The translations under genes were made by a program, and so were the position numbers. The notes beneath the pieces were generated by a model, which made no database searches, had not been told where the DNA came from, and saw only the letters and a program-made list of their open reading frames with translations. A stretch of 9,876 bases of DNA from Pseudomonadota bacterium. Lineage in GTDB: Bacteria; Pseudomonadota; Alphaproteobacteria; Acetobacterales; Acetobacteraceae. The DNA lies in assembly GCA_021841985.1 (NCBI GenBank), contig JAKCCP010000196.1, positions 1-9,876 on the forward strand. The letters run 5' to 3'. Positions 1-6,962 of this stretch are shown in pieces. Within the stretch, counting starts at the first letter, position 1. Every line of letters begins with the position of its first letter.

Positions 1-396
1 AACAGCGACGCCTTCGAGCGGCAGGCGGCGGAGGGGCTGCTCTCCTGCCCCCATTGCGGCGATAGCGGCGTCACCCGGGCGCTGATGGCACCGGCGCTGA
101 CGCGGCGCGAGGCCGCGGCCCCCCCGCCGCCCGCCGCCACGCCCGCGCCGAAAGCACTCACCGGGCCGCCATTGCCGGATCAGGTGCGCGCCGCCCTCCA
201 GCGGCTGCGCGCCGAGATCGAGAAAAGCTGCGACTATGTCGGCCCCGGCTTCGCCGACGAGGCACGGCGCATCCATCGCGGCGAAAGCGCGGCCCGTCCG
301 ATTTATGGCGAGGCCAGCGGCGAGCAGGCCGAGCAGCTCGCCGAGGAGGGCATCGAGGTCGCCCGCATTCCCTGGGTGCCGCGCGCCGACGGCTGA
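1..396 (+). CDS. DUF1178 family protein, C-terminal part (5' end outside window)
   Basis: The frame is open from the first base and ends at TGA 394-396, giving 131 residues with no start in the window. The fragment opens with NSDAFERQAAEGLLSCPHCG followed by VTRALMAP, which is the usual pattern of DUF1178 proteins: a small zinc-ribbon-like CPxCG motif (residues 16-20 of the fragment) and a conserved ALMAP stretch. A Pro/Ala-rich linker follows (about residues 40-60), then a conserved C-terminal part with GFADEARRIHRGE, RPIYGEAS and EEGIEVARIPWVPRADG. Members are small (about 140-160 aa) proteins of unknown function, so only about 15-25 N-terminal residues, probably with the other metal-ligand Cys residues, are missing. 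An internal ATG at 85 would remove the CPHCG motif and is unlikely to be the start. It is co-directional with ppa, 89 bp downstream. The family assignment is from memory of the motif pattern; the function is unknown. Confidence 0.85.
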   Translation, partial: NSDAFERQAAEGLLSCPHCGDSGVTRALMAPALTRREAAAPPPPAATPAPKALTGPPLPDQVRAALQRLRAEIEKSCDYVGPGFADEARRIHRGESAARPIYGEASGEQAEQLAEEGIEVARIPWVPRADG

Positions 397-407
397 TTTT
401 GCACCGC

Positions 408-456
408 GGCATGGTTTCGCGGCGCCTCGATCCATGGTAACCAACCGCGCCATGCC
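408..456 (+). terminator. Imperfect long inverted repeat between the DUF1178 gene and ppa
   Basis: Arms 408-414 (GGCATGG) and 450-456 (CCATGCC) are perfect complements. They extend inward through 418-422 (CGCGG) and 445-449 (CCGCG), with a 3-nt TTT bulge on the left arm only. The result is a 12-bp stem with a 22-nt loop that itself holds CCATGG. It begins 12 nt after the DUF1178 stop and ends 29 nt before the ppa ATG. A moderately T-rich stretch (457-469) follows but no true T run, so it could be a terminator for the upstream gene or a structured ppa leader. The pairing is seen; the role is inferred. Confidence 0.35.
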
Positions 457-485
457 TCGTTGTCGTTTGGGATCGGAGTTTTGTC

Positions 486-1028
486 ATGCGCCTTGATGCC
501 ATCGCCATCGGCTACAACCCCCCGGACGACGTCAATGTCGTGATCGAGGTCGGGGTTGGCGGCGAGCCGATCAAATATGAGATGGATAAGGCGGCAGGCA
601 CCCTGGTGGTCGACCGCTTTCTCCATACGCCGATGCGCTATCCCGGCAATTACGGTTTCGTTCCCCACACGCTCTCCGATGACGGCGACCCGATCGACGT
701 TTTGATCGCCAATACCCGCCCGATCGTGCCCGGCGCGGTGATCAATGTGCGCCCGATCGGCGTTTTGAAGATGGAGGACGATGGCGGCGGCGACGAGAAG
801 ATCCTCGCCGTGCCATCGCCCAAGCTGACGAAACGTTATGTTCATGTCATGAACTATACGGATCTGCCGGAAATCACCATCGGCCAGATCCAGCATTTTT
901 TCGAGCACTACAAGGATCTCGAGCCCGGCAAATGGGCCAAGATCGCCGGTTGGGGAGACGCCGAGGAGGCGCGGCGGTTGATCCGGGAAGCGATCGCGCG
1001 CGAGCGAAAGGCCCAAAAACGGCCATAG
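486..1028 (+). CDS. ppa: Inorganic pyrophosphatase, family I (soluble, Mg-dependent)
   Basis: This cytoplasmic enzyme hydrolyses pyrophosphate to two phosphates, pulling nucleic acid, protein and lipid synthesis forward. The 180-aa product is the usual bacterial length (E. coli 175). The N-terminal substrate-binding part reads [18 protein letters not shown] (E21, K30, E32), then R44 and the [13 protein letters not shown] stretch (51-63). The family signature DDGDPIDVL supplies metal ligands D66, D68 and D71. D98 and D103 in [11 protein letters not shown] match the next two catalytic Asp residues of the E. coli enzyme, and the C-terminal KxxW helix (K148, W150) is present. The ATG at 486 has GGAG at 475-478 with a 7-nt spacer. 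It lies downstream of the DUF1178 gene on the same strand and converges with coxF; nothing links it functionally to the cox locus. All key residues are present and assignment is secure. Confidence 0.97.
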   Translation: MRLDAIAIGYNPPDDVNVVIEVGVGGEPIKYEMDKAAGTLVVDRFLHTPMRYPGNYGFVPHTLSDDGDPIDVLIANTRPIVPGAVINVRPIGVLKMEDDGGGDEKILAVPSPKLTKRYVHVMNYTDLPEITIGQIQHFFEHYKDLEPGKWAKIAGWGDAEEARRLIREAIARERKAQKRP

Positions 1029-1034
1029 AGTAGT

Positions 1035-1084
1035 ATCCGAAGGCGGATTTCACCGCGCGCCGCGCCCGTCACGGCGCGGTGCGC
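1035..1084. terminator. Shared hairpin region between convergent ppa and coxF
   Basis: The gap between the two converging stop codons is only 40 bp. A short hairpin, ATCCG-AAGG-CGGAT (1035-1048), begins 7 nt after the ppa stop and is followed by TT and then C. The stronger element is 1055-1066 against 1073-1084: 12 paired positions (11 Watson-Crick and one G-T wobble at 1059/1080) with a 6-nt loop, almost pure GC. Its right half lies inside the last codons and stop of coxF. No long T run follows on either strand, so this is not a textbook intrinsic terminator, but its position suits a bidirectional block or RNA 3'-end stabiliser. Confidence 0.45.
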
Positions 1085-1908
1085 TGATGCCGGCGGCGGA
1101 GGGCGGTGATTTCGGCGAGGATGGAGAGCGCGATCTCCTCGGGCGTTACGGCATCGATCGCGAGACCGGCCGGGGCGTGCAGCCGATCCAGCCGCGCGGG
1201 ATCGACGCCCCGCCCGCTCAACGCCGCGCGCAGCACCGCGACCTTGCGGCGAGAGCCGACGAAAGCGACGTAGCCGGCGGAAGCGTCGAGCGCGGCCTGG
1301 AGCGCCGCCTCATCGCCGCTGCCCTGGGTCGCGACGACGATATAGCGTTGGGCGGGGGCGAGTTCGCCGAAAGCATAGGCGGTCAGCCGCGCATCCGGCG
1401 CCTCGAAAGCGATCTGGGCCGCCTCCGGGGCGGCCACGCGCACGAAATAGCCGAACCGGCGGGCGAGGCTCGCCAGCGCGACCGCAACCGGCGAGGCGCC
1501 GCAGACGAGCAGTTCCGGGCGTGGCAGCACCGGTTCGACGAAGACGTCCATCCCGCCCTGGCTCGGGCAGGCGTTCTTCGCGAAATGGATGCCGTAACGA
1601 TCATCCCCCGGTTGCACGCCCTGCGTTTTCAGGACGTCGAGCGGCTGGACCGATACCAGCCGCGGCCGGCCGTCCGCCATCGCGGCGCGGGCCGCCTTGA
1701 GCACCGCCGCGCGCGCGCAACCGCCACCGATCCAGCCCGCCTCGATGGCGCCGTCGGCCCGGATCACGGCTTTCGCGCCGGCTTTCGCCGCGGTCAGCGA
1801 GACGGTGCGCACCACCGTCGCGACCGCGAACGGTGCCCCCGCGATTTTCAGCGCGCCGATCAGATCGAGGATGTCTTCGGCCGCGTTCATGGTCATCTCT
1901 TCCCTCAT
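1069..1908 (-). CDS. coxF: XdhC/CoxF family molybdenum-centre maturation protein
   Basis: A cytoplasmic accessory protein of 279 aa. XdhC-family proteins deliver or protect the sulfurated molybdenum cofactor; in O. carboxidovorans CoxF is needed to complete the Mo-S-Cu centre of CODH. The N-terminal XdhC/CoxI domain carries GWIGGGCARAAVLKAA (Cys64) and KNACPSQGGMDVFVEPVLPRPELL (Cys114). The C-terminal Rossmann-like XdhC domain begins at CGASPVAVALASLA (136-149), continues with VVATQGSGDEAALQAAL (191-207) and ends with the family's GSRRKVAVLRAAL (218-230). The ATG at 1908 overlaps the coxE stop as ATGA, which favours translational coupling. An ATG at 1890 (residue 7) is an alternative, since AGGGAAGAG lies 6 nt upstream of it. 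It is the last cox gene. CoxF and CoxI are related; position after coxE makes CoxF the better name, though the family call is firmer than the symbol. Confidence 0.86.
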   Translation of the reverse strand: MREEMTMNAAEDILDLIGALKIAGAPFAVATVVRTVSLTAAKAGAKAVIRADGAIEAGWIGGGCARAAVLKAARAAMADGRPRLVSVQPLDVLKTQGVQPGDDRYGIHFAKNACPSQGGMDVFVEPVLPRPELLVCGASPVAVALASLARRFGYFVRVAAPEAAQIAFEAPDARLTAYAFGELAPAQRYIVVATQGSGDEAALQAALDASAGYVAFVGSRRKVAVLRAALSGRGVDPARLDRLHAPAGLAIDAVTPEEIALSILAEITALRRRHQRTAP

Positions 1909-3074
1909 AGCCGGCTCAGGGATTCTTCCAGGGCCGCGAGGCCCTCCAGCGAGCCGGCTGGCGCCAGCAGGCGGAGATGGGGCAGCGCCGCCCGCATGCC
2001 CTGGGCGATCGGCTCGTCATCGGCGCGCGCCATCACCGGATTGAGCCAGACGATGCGCCGGCAGCGCCGCCGGAGGGCCGCCATCTCGCGGCCGAGCAAC
2101 GCGGGATCGCTGGTCTCAAAGCCGTCGGAGACGATGAAGCAGACCGCGCGGCCGGCGAGCGCGCGCGGCGCGTGGCGGCGATTGAAAAGGGCGATCGACT
2201 CGCCGAGGCGCGTGCCGCCGCCTATCCCTTTGGCGAGCAGGGTGAGCCGGTCGAGGGCGCGCGGCCGGTCGCGATCGCGCATCGCCTCGCCGACGCTGGC
2301 CAGCCGCGTGTGGATGAGGAACACCTCCGCCTTCTCCGCCCGGCGCATCACGCCAAGCGCGAAGCGCAGGAACAGCGGCGTGTGCGGGGTCATCGAGCCG
2401 GAGACGTCGAGCAGCAGCGCGATGCGGAGCGGCTCCGGGCGCGGCCGCTTCCAGACGAGGTCGAAGGGCGTGCCACCATGCCCGAGGCTCGCGCGGATCG
2501 TCTGTCGCAGGTCGAGCCGGCCGCCGTGGCTGACGCGCCGCCTTTGCCGCCCATCGCGCGCGCGGAGCCGGGTGATCAGCCGGAGAGCAACCGCCTCGGC
2601 GGCGGCGAGCGCGTCCGGATCGCCGAGCCGCCGCATGTCGCTTTCGGCGCCGCTCGTCGTCGTGGACATGCCGCCCCGCATGGCCTCTCCGTCGTCGAGC
2701 GCCTCTCCGGTTTCCGTCGTCTCCGCCGCTTCCGCGCTGCCGTCCCGACGCCGTTCGGCCCGCTCGGCGGCGAGCGCGCGGAGCGAGCGCGGCCCCGGCG
2801 TTGCCTGTGGCGCGCCGCTCGTCTGTACCACCCGGCGCGCGCGCCGGCCGAGGAAGGCGGCATCGAAGAGGGCATCGAAGCGTTCCCAGTCGGCGCGCCG
2901 GCCGGCGAACAGGGCGCGCAAGGCGGGGCGGAGTGTTGCGGCGCTCCGTGCCAGCGGCGAGGCGACGATGCGCGCGGCATCGGCGCTCTCGCTCATGCCG
3001 GTGGCGAAACCGGCCTCGCGCAGCGTCGCCGAAAACGCCGCGATGCGCCTGGCGATCAGGGTTTCCGCGCGCAT
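1905..3074 (-). CDS. coxE: CoxE-like von Willebrand factor A domain protein
   Basis: A 389-aa cytoplasmic protein of the CoxE family (VWA_CoxE). In O. carboxidovorans CoxE works with CoxD and CoxF after MSL folding, in building the Mo-S-Cu centre, probably at the copper step. The first 85 residues are helical and Arg/Ala-rich, followed by a low-complexity Ala/Glu/Arg/Thr linker (about 90-150). The VWA domain fills about 215-389: the MIDAS metal site is visible as LLLDVSGSMTP (D223, S225, S227), GGGTRLGES (T288) and FIVSDGFET (D317). No signal peptide or membrane segment is seen. The ATG at 3074 is 4 nt after the coxD stop with GAGG close upstream, and its own stop overlaps the coxF start by 4 nt, so coxD-coxE-coxF should be one translation unit. 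A VWA protein beside a MoxR ATPase is a standard partnership. Confidence 0.92.
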   Translation of the reverse strand: MRAETLIARRIAAFSATLREAGFATGMSESADAARIVASPLARSAATLRPALRALFAGRRADWERFDALFDAAFLGRRARRVVQTSGAPQATPGPRSLRALAAERAERRRDGSAEAAETTETGEALDDGEAMRGGMSTTTSGAESDMRRLGDPDALAAAEAVALRLITRLRARDGRQRRRVSHGGRLDLRQTIRASLGHGGTPFDLVWKRPRPEPLRIALLLDVSGSMTPHTPLFLRFALGVMRRAEKAEVFLIHTRLASVGEAMRDRDRPRALDRLTLLAKGIGGGTRLGESIALFNRRHAPRALAGRAVCFIVSDGFETSDPALLGREMAALRRRCRRIVWLNPVMARADDEPIAQGMRAALPHLRLLAPAGSLEGLAALEESLSRL

Positions 3075-3078
3075 CGCC

Positions 3079-3957
3079 TCACGCCACCTTGGCGATCAGG
3101 CGCGAGAACGCGACGCGATCGATCCGCGCGTGGTCCTCTTGCGTTTTCAGGAGGCAGGCGAGGGTTTCGTAGAGCATCTCCGGCGCGTCGCCGAGATCCC
3201 GCACGCCGAGACCGAGCAGCGCCGCGACCCAATCCAGGCTTTCGGCAACCCCCGGAACCTTGCGGAGCTGCTCCTTGCGGAGTGCCGCGACCAGGCGCGC
3301 GGCTTGCCCCGCGAGGTCGATGCCGAGCGCGGGCAATCTGGCGCGGAGGATCGCGACCTCGCGATCGACGGACGGATAGTCGATGAAGTGATAGAGGCAG
3401 CGCCGGCGCAGCGCGTCCGATAATTCGCGGGTGCCGTTCGAGGTGAGCACGACGCGCGGGATGCTGCGCGCGCGGATCGTGCCGAGTTCCGGGATGCTCA
3501 CCTGGAAATCGGACAGCAGCTCGAGCAGGAAGGCCTCGAACGCCTCGTCGGCGCGGTCGATCTCATCGATCAGCAATACCGGCGGGCGCGCCTCGCGGAT
3601 CGCCGCGAGCAAAGGGCGTTCGAGAAGATAGCGCTCGCTGAACAGGGCCTCCTCGATCTCCTCCGCGCCCTCGCTCGCCCCCGCTTCCCGCGTTTTGATC
3701 GCCAGCAACTGACGCTGGTAGTTCCACTCGTAGAGCGCGCTCGCCTGATCGAGCCCCTCGTAGCATTGCAGCCGGATCAGGCGGGTATCATGCACAGCCG
3801 CGAGCGCGGTGGCGACGGCGGTCTTGCCGACCCCGGCGGCCCCTTCGAGCAGGAGCGGCCGGCCCAGCATCGCCATCAGCAGGAGCGCGGTCGCGAGATC
3901 CTGGTCGGCGACATAGCCGGTATCGGCGAGGCGTTCGGCGATCTCCTCGCGCGTCAA
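3079..3957 (-). CDS. coxD: MoxR-type AAA+ ATPase, CODH maturation chaperone
   Basis: An AAA+ ATPase of the MoxR class, 292 aa from the start chosen here. CoxD of O. carboxidovorans is required for sulfuration of the molybdenum in CODH and is thought to remodel apo-enzyme with CoxE. Walker A is GAAGVGKT (39-46), Walker B VLLIDE (127-132) followed by IDRADEAFEAFLLELL, sensor 1 VVLTSNGTREL (N174), then RRRCLYHFIDYPS with arginine-finger candidates; the C-terminal lid runs to the end. RLQCYEGLDQASALYEWNY (62-80) is typical of this subfamily. I chose TTG at 3957 because GGAGG lies at 3969-3965 with a 7-nt spacer and the protein then opens TREEIAERLADTGYVAD, the expected first helix. In-frame ATGs at 4035 and 4080 lie inside coxL and add an Arg-rich stretch unlike MoxR proteins. 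It follows coxL by 28 bp and precedes coxE by 4 bp. Confidence 0.93.
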   Translation of the reverse strand: MTREEIAERLADTGYVADQDLATALLLMAMLGRPLLLEGAAGVGKTAVATALAAVHDTRLIRLQCYEGLDQASALYEWNYQRQLLAIKTREAGASEGAEEIEEALFSERYLLERPLLAAIREARPPVLLIDEIDRADEAFEAFLLELLSDFQVSIPELGTIRARSIPRVVLTSNGTRELSDALRRRCLYHFIDYPSVDREVAILRARLPALGIDLAGQAARLVAALRKEQLRKVPGVAESLDWVAALLGLGVRDLGDAPEMLYETLACLLKTQEDHARIDRVAFSRLIAKVA

Positions 3958-3989
3958 CGCCGCCCCTCCGGTGCCGCCCCCTCGATCAT
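3954..3989 (-). CDS. 11-codon mini-ORF linking coxL stop to coxD start (speculative)
   Basis: Reading from ATG 3989-3987 gives [11 protein letters not shown] and TGA 3956-3954. The ATG overlaps the coxL stop as ATGA, and the mini-ORF stop overlaps the TTG start of coxD as TTGA. Ribosomes ending coxL could thus re-initiate, read through the coxD Shine-Dalgarno region and end exactly on the coxD start. The overlaps are seen; translation is inferred and could be coincidence. The peptide itself resembles nothing I know. Confidence 0.2.
   Translation of the reverse strand: MIEGAAPEGRR
3965..3969 (-). promoter_or_regulatory. Ribosome binding site that fixes the coxD TTG start
   Basis: GGAGG on the minus strand, within a run of seven purines (GGAGGGG), lies 7 nt before TTG 3957-3955. 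No ATG or GTG in this frame lies between the coxL stop and the conserved start of the MoxR domain, so this site decides the start. Confidence 0.7.
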
Positions 3990-6406
3990 CCTTGCGCCCC
4001 GAGCGCCTCCGCCGCTTGCCACAGACGCCAGGCATCGTGCGGCATCTGGATGTGGGTCGCCCCGAGGAAGGCGAAAGCATCGTTCACCGCGTTCGAGAAC
4101 GCCGGCACGCCACCCACGTTCGGACTCTCGCCGACCCCCTTGGCGCCGATCGGATGATGCGGCGAGGGGGTGACGGTGAAGTCGGTTTCCCATTTCGGTG
4201 TCTCGACCGCGGTCGGCAGGAAGAAATCCAGGAACGAGGCGCCCTTCACATTGCCGATATCGTCATAGGCGATCTCCTGGCCCATGGCGATCGCGAAGGC
4301 CTCGGTCAGCCCGCCATGCACCTGGCCCTCGATGATCATCGGGTTGATGCGCGTGCCGCAATCATCGAGCGCGTAGAAGCGGCGAGTCTTCGCGACACCG
4401 GTATCGACGTCGATATCCATCACACAGATATAGGCGCCGAAGGGATAGGTCATGTTCGGCGGATCGTAGTAGTTGACCGCCTCCAATCCCGGCTCCAGGC
4501 CGGGCGGCGGCGCGCTGTAGGCCGTCCAGGCGATGTCCTTCATCGTCTTGAACCGCTCCGGCATGCCCTTGACGCGGAAGCGGTCGATATCGAACTCCAC
4601 GTCGTCGTGGTGTACTTCGAGGAGGTGGGCGGCGATCATCTGCGCCTTCGCCTTGATCTTGCGGCAGGCCATGGCGGTCGCGGCGCCGGCGGTGGGCGTC
4701 GAGCGCGACCCATAGGTGCCGAGCCCGTAGGGGGCGGTATCGGTATTGCCCTCCTCGATCATCACGTCGTCGGCCGGGATGCCGAGTTCGGAGGCGATGA
4801 TCTGGGCGTAGGTCGTCTCGTGCCCCTGACCCTGGCTCTTGGTGCCCATGCGGGCGATCACGGCGCCCGTCGGGTGGATGCGGATCTCGGCGCTGTCGAA
4901 CATCGCGATGCCGAGGATGTCGCAATTCTTCGCGGGGCCGGCGCCGACGATCTCGGTGAAGAAGGAAACGCCGATGCCCATGATCTCGCGTGTCTCGCGG
5001 CGCCGGAAGGCCTCCTGCCGCGCCTTCTGCTCGGCGCGGAGCGCGCTGTACCCGACCGCCTCCAGCGCCTTCTGCAGGGCCGTGTGGTAGTCCCCGGAAT
5101 CGTATTCCCAGCCGAGCGCGGAGTGGTAGGGGAACTGCTCGCGGCGGATGAAATTGCGCATCCTGAGTTCGGCCGGATCGAGCCCCAGCTTGTGGGCCAG
5201 GATGTCCATCGCGCGCTCGATGCAATAGGCCGCCTCGGTGACACGGAAGGAGCAGCGATAGGCGACGCCGCCCGGGGCCTTGTTGGTGTAGACCCCGTCC
5301 ACCGCGACATGCGCGGTCGGGAAATCATAGGAGCCGGTCACGATGTTGAAGAAGCCGGCGGGCCATTTGGAGGGGTCGGCGCAGGCATCGAACGCGCCGT
5401 GATCGGCGAGCACATGCACGCGGAGCGCCTTCACCCGGCCCTCGCGCGTCGCCGCGATTTCCGCCGTCATGTGATAGTCGCGGGCAAACGAGGTGGTGGA
5501 GAGGTTCTCGATCCGGTCCTCCACCCATTTCACCGGCCGCCCGGTGACGATCGAGGCGACGATCGCGCAGACATAGCCGGGATAGACGCCGACCTTGTTG
5601 CCGAAGCCGCCACCGATATCGGGCGCGATCACGTGGATCTTGTGTTCCGGAATCCCGGAGAGGATCGCGGCCACCGTGCGCACCACATGCGGCGCCTGGA
5701 ACGTGCCCCAGACGGTAAGCTCGCCCTTGATCTTGTCGAACGAGGCGACCGACTGGCAGGTCTCCAGCGGACAGGGATGCACACGCTGATAGGAGATCAG
5801 TTCCTTGATCGTCACCTCCGCGTCGCGGAAGGCGAGATCGGTCGCCTCGCGATCGCCGACTTCCCAGGCGAAGATGTGGTTGGGGTGCTTGCGCTCGCCA
5901 TGCGCGCCGGTGGTCTTGTCCTTGATGTCCTCGCGCAGGATGGGGGCCTCCGGCGTCATCGCCTTGAAGGGGTCGACGAGCACCGGCAGCGCCTCGTACT
6001 CCACCTCGACGAGATCCGCGGCGTCGGCCGCGATATAGCGTTCGGTCGCGACGACGAAGGCGATCTCCTGGTTCTGGAACAGCACTTTTTCGCCGGCGAG
6101 CACCGCTTGGACGTCGCCCGCGAGGGTCGGCATCCAGTCGAGCTTGAGCGGTTTCAGATCCTCGGCGGTCAGCACCGCGAGCACGCCCGGCACCGCCTTC
6201 GCCTTGGCGGTATCGATCCGCTTGATCCGCGCATGGCCATAGGGCGAGCGATGGAAGTCACCATACAGCATGCCGGGCAGCTTGATGTCGTCGACATACT
6301 TGCCCTTGCCCTGGGTGAAGCGGACATCCTCGACCCGCTTGCGCTTGCAGCCGAGCCCCTGAAGCTTGGCCTCGCGGGCCTCGCGGGTTTCGCTCATCTC
6401 GTTCAT
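3986..6406 (-). CDS. coxL: Aerobic carbon monoxide dehydrogenase, large (molybdenum) subunit, form I
   Basis: This catalytic subunit oxidises CO with water to CO2, two protons and two electrons at a Mo-S-Cu centre bound to molybdopterin cytosine dinucleotide. Electrons pass to CoxS and CoxM and on to the respiratory chain. The 806-aa length matches the family (809 in O. carboxidovorans). [15 protein letters not shown] at 380-394 contains AYRCSFR, the form I signature; Cys385 corresponds to the copper ligand Cys388. FQAPH (Q237 for Q240), [10 protein letters not shown] (262-271), [17 protein letters not shown] (521-537), [10 protein letters not shown] (568-577) and GAKGVGES (E760 for catalytic Glu763) are all present, each offset by three, so the sites line up throughout. 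The ATG at 6406 overlaps the coxS stop as ATGA, implying coupled 1:1 synthesis. The N-terminal [26 protein letters not shown] is typical of CoxL. No signal peptide is seen, as expected for a cytoplasmic enzyme. No key residue is missing. Confidence 0.98.
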   Translation of the reverse strand: MNEMSETREAREAKLQGLGCKRKRVEDVRFTQGKGKYVDDIKLPGMLYGDFHRSPYGHARIKRIDTAKAKAVPGVLAVLTAEDLKPLKLDWMPTLAGDVQAVLAGEKVLFQNQEIAFVVATERYIAADAADLVEVEYEALPVLVDPFKAMTPEAPILREDIKDKTTGAHGERKHPNHIFAWEVGDREATDLAFRDAEVTIKELISYQRVHPCPLETCQSVASFDKIKGELTVWGTFQAPHVVRTVAAILSGIPEHKIHVIAPDIGGGFGNKVGVYPGYVCAIVASIVTGRPVKWVEDRIENLSTTSFARDYHMTAEIAATREGRVKALRVHVLADHGAFDACADPSKWPAGFFNIVTGSYDFPTAHVAVDGVYTNKAPGGVAYRCSFRVTEAAYCIERAMDILAHKLGLDPAELRMRNFIRREQFPYHSALGWEYDSGDYHTALQKALEAVGYSALRAEQKARQEAFRRRETREIMGIGVSFFTEIVGAGPAKNCDILGIAMFDSAEIRIHPTGAVIARMGTKSQGQGHETTYAQIIASELGIPADDVMIEEGNTDTAPYGLGTYGSRSTPTAGAATAMACRKIKAKAQMIAAHLLEVHHDDVEFDIDRFRVKGMPERFKTMKDIAWTAYSAPPPGLEPGLEAVNYYDPPNMTYPFGAYICVMDIDVDTGVAKTRRFYALDDCGTRINPMIIEGQVHGGLTEAFAIAMGQEIAYDDIGNVKGASFLDFFLPTAVETPKWETDFTVTPSPHHPIGAKGVGESPNVGGVPAFSNAVNDAFAFLGATHIQMPHDAWRLWQAAEALGAQG

Positions 6407-6903
6407 TCCGCGGCCTCCTGGAGGTTTTCGCCGTTGAGCCGCGCGGCCGCGAAGGCGATCGCCCGCACGATGTTCTGATAGCCGGTGCAGCGGCAGAGAT
6501 TGCCGGCGATGCCGGCACGGATGTCATCCTCCGAGGGGCGGGGGATCTCCTGCAGCAGCCGATAGGCGCGCATGATCATCCCCGGCGTGCAAAAACCGCA
6601 TTGCAGCCCGTGCATCTCGCGAAAACCCTCCTGCAGGGGGTGCAGCGTGCCGTCCGCGGCCGCCAGATCCTCGATCGTGCGGATCGTCGCACCTTCGGCC
6701 TGCACCGCGAACAGCGTGCAGGATTTCACCGAGCGGCCATCGAGATCGACCGTGCAGGCGCCGCAATGCGTGGTGTCGCAGCCGATATGGGCGCCGGTCA
6801 GGTCGAGCTGCTCGCGCAGAAAATGGACGAGCAGCGTGCGCGGCTCGACCAGCGCCTCGACCGGATTGCCATTCACGGTGAGCGAGAGCGGGATCTTCTT
6901 CAT
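6403..6903 (-). CDS. coxS: Carbon monoxide dehydrogenase, small subunit (two [2Fe-2S] clusters)
   Basis: This iron-sulfur subunit carries electrons from the molybdenum centre in CoxL to the FAD in CoxM. The 166-aa product has the standard two domains of the molybdenum hydroxylase family. The N-terminal plant-ferredoxin-like domain binds a [2Fe-2S] cluster through C42, C47, C50 and C62 ([16 protein letters not shown]...KSC). The C-terminal four-helix domain binds the second through C102, C105, C137 and C139 ([11 protein letters not shown] and NLCRCTGY). Residue numbers equal those I recall for O. carboxidovorans CoxS. The ATG at 6903 has a perfect AGGAGG at 6915-6910 with a 6-nt spacer, the best ribosome binding site in the cluster. 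Its stop overlaps the coxL start by 4 nt. The upstream gap to coxM is occupied by a tandem repeat that ends at this ribosome binding site. Confidence 0.97.
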   Translation of the reverse strand: MKKIPLSLTVNGNPVEALVEPRTLLVHFLREQLDLTGAHIGCDTTHCGACTVDLDGRSVKSCTLFAVQAEGATIRTIEDLAAADGTLHPLQEGFREMHGLQCGFCTPGMIMRAYRLLQEIPRPSEDDIRAGIAGNLCRCTGYQNIVRAIAFAAARLNGENLQEAAE

Positions 6904-6913
6904 GCCGTTCCTC

Positions 6914-6962
6914 CTTTCAAGCGCCGGCTTTCAAGCGCCGGCTTTCAAGCGCCGGCTTTCAA
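6914..6962. repeat. 14-bp tandem repeat, 3.5 copies, across the coxM stop and the coxM-coxS gap
   Basis: The unit CTTTCAAGCGCCGG (plus strand) occurs at 6914-6927, 6928-6941 and 6942-6955 without mismatch, followed by a half copy CTTTCAA at 6956-6962. On the coding strand the most upstream copy encodes the last codons of coxM (AAA GCC GGC GCT TGA), so the array is a local duplication of the gene end with its stop codon, and the last copy runs into the AGGAGG of coxS. Each copy contains GCCGGC and can form small hairpins. Confidence 0.95.

Noticed and set aside
303..1016. An open frame of 237 codons on the minus strand opposite ppa
   Set aside because: It is opposite a complete pyrophosphatase with all metal ligands and shows no domain of its own.
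1087..3423. An open frame of 778 codons on the plus strand opposite coxF, coxE and coxD
   Set aside because: Arg/Ala/Ser-rich product without recognisable motifs, running across three real genes on the other strand; no ribosome binding site or context supports it.
3958..4080. A 41-codon N-terminal extension of coxD inside coxL
   Set aside because: The extension is an Arg/Ser-rich out-of-frame reading of coxL. The TTG at 3957 has a GGAGG at good spacing and begins at the conserved first helix.
3986..6406. coxL as a xanthine dehydrogenase or form II (AYRGAGR) enzyme
   Set aside because: The active-site loop reads AYRCSFR, with Cys where form II proteins have Gly.
3971..6478. An open frame of 835 codons on the plus strand, fully opposite coxL
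   Set aside because: Its product is a composition-driven string rich in Gly, His, Asp, Arg and Leu with no domain. coxL on the other strand is complete with all catalytic motifs. Long antisense frames are expected in high-GC DNA with strong codon bias.
6914..6962. The tandem repeat as a small CRISPR array or integration site
   Set aside because: Units are directly adjacent with no spacers and no cas or integrase gene is near; it is a simple tandem duplication of the coxM end.
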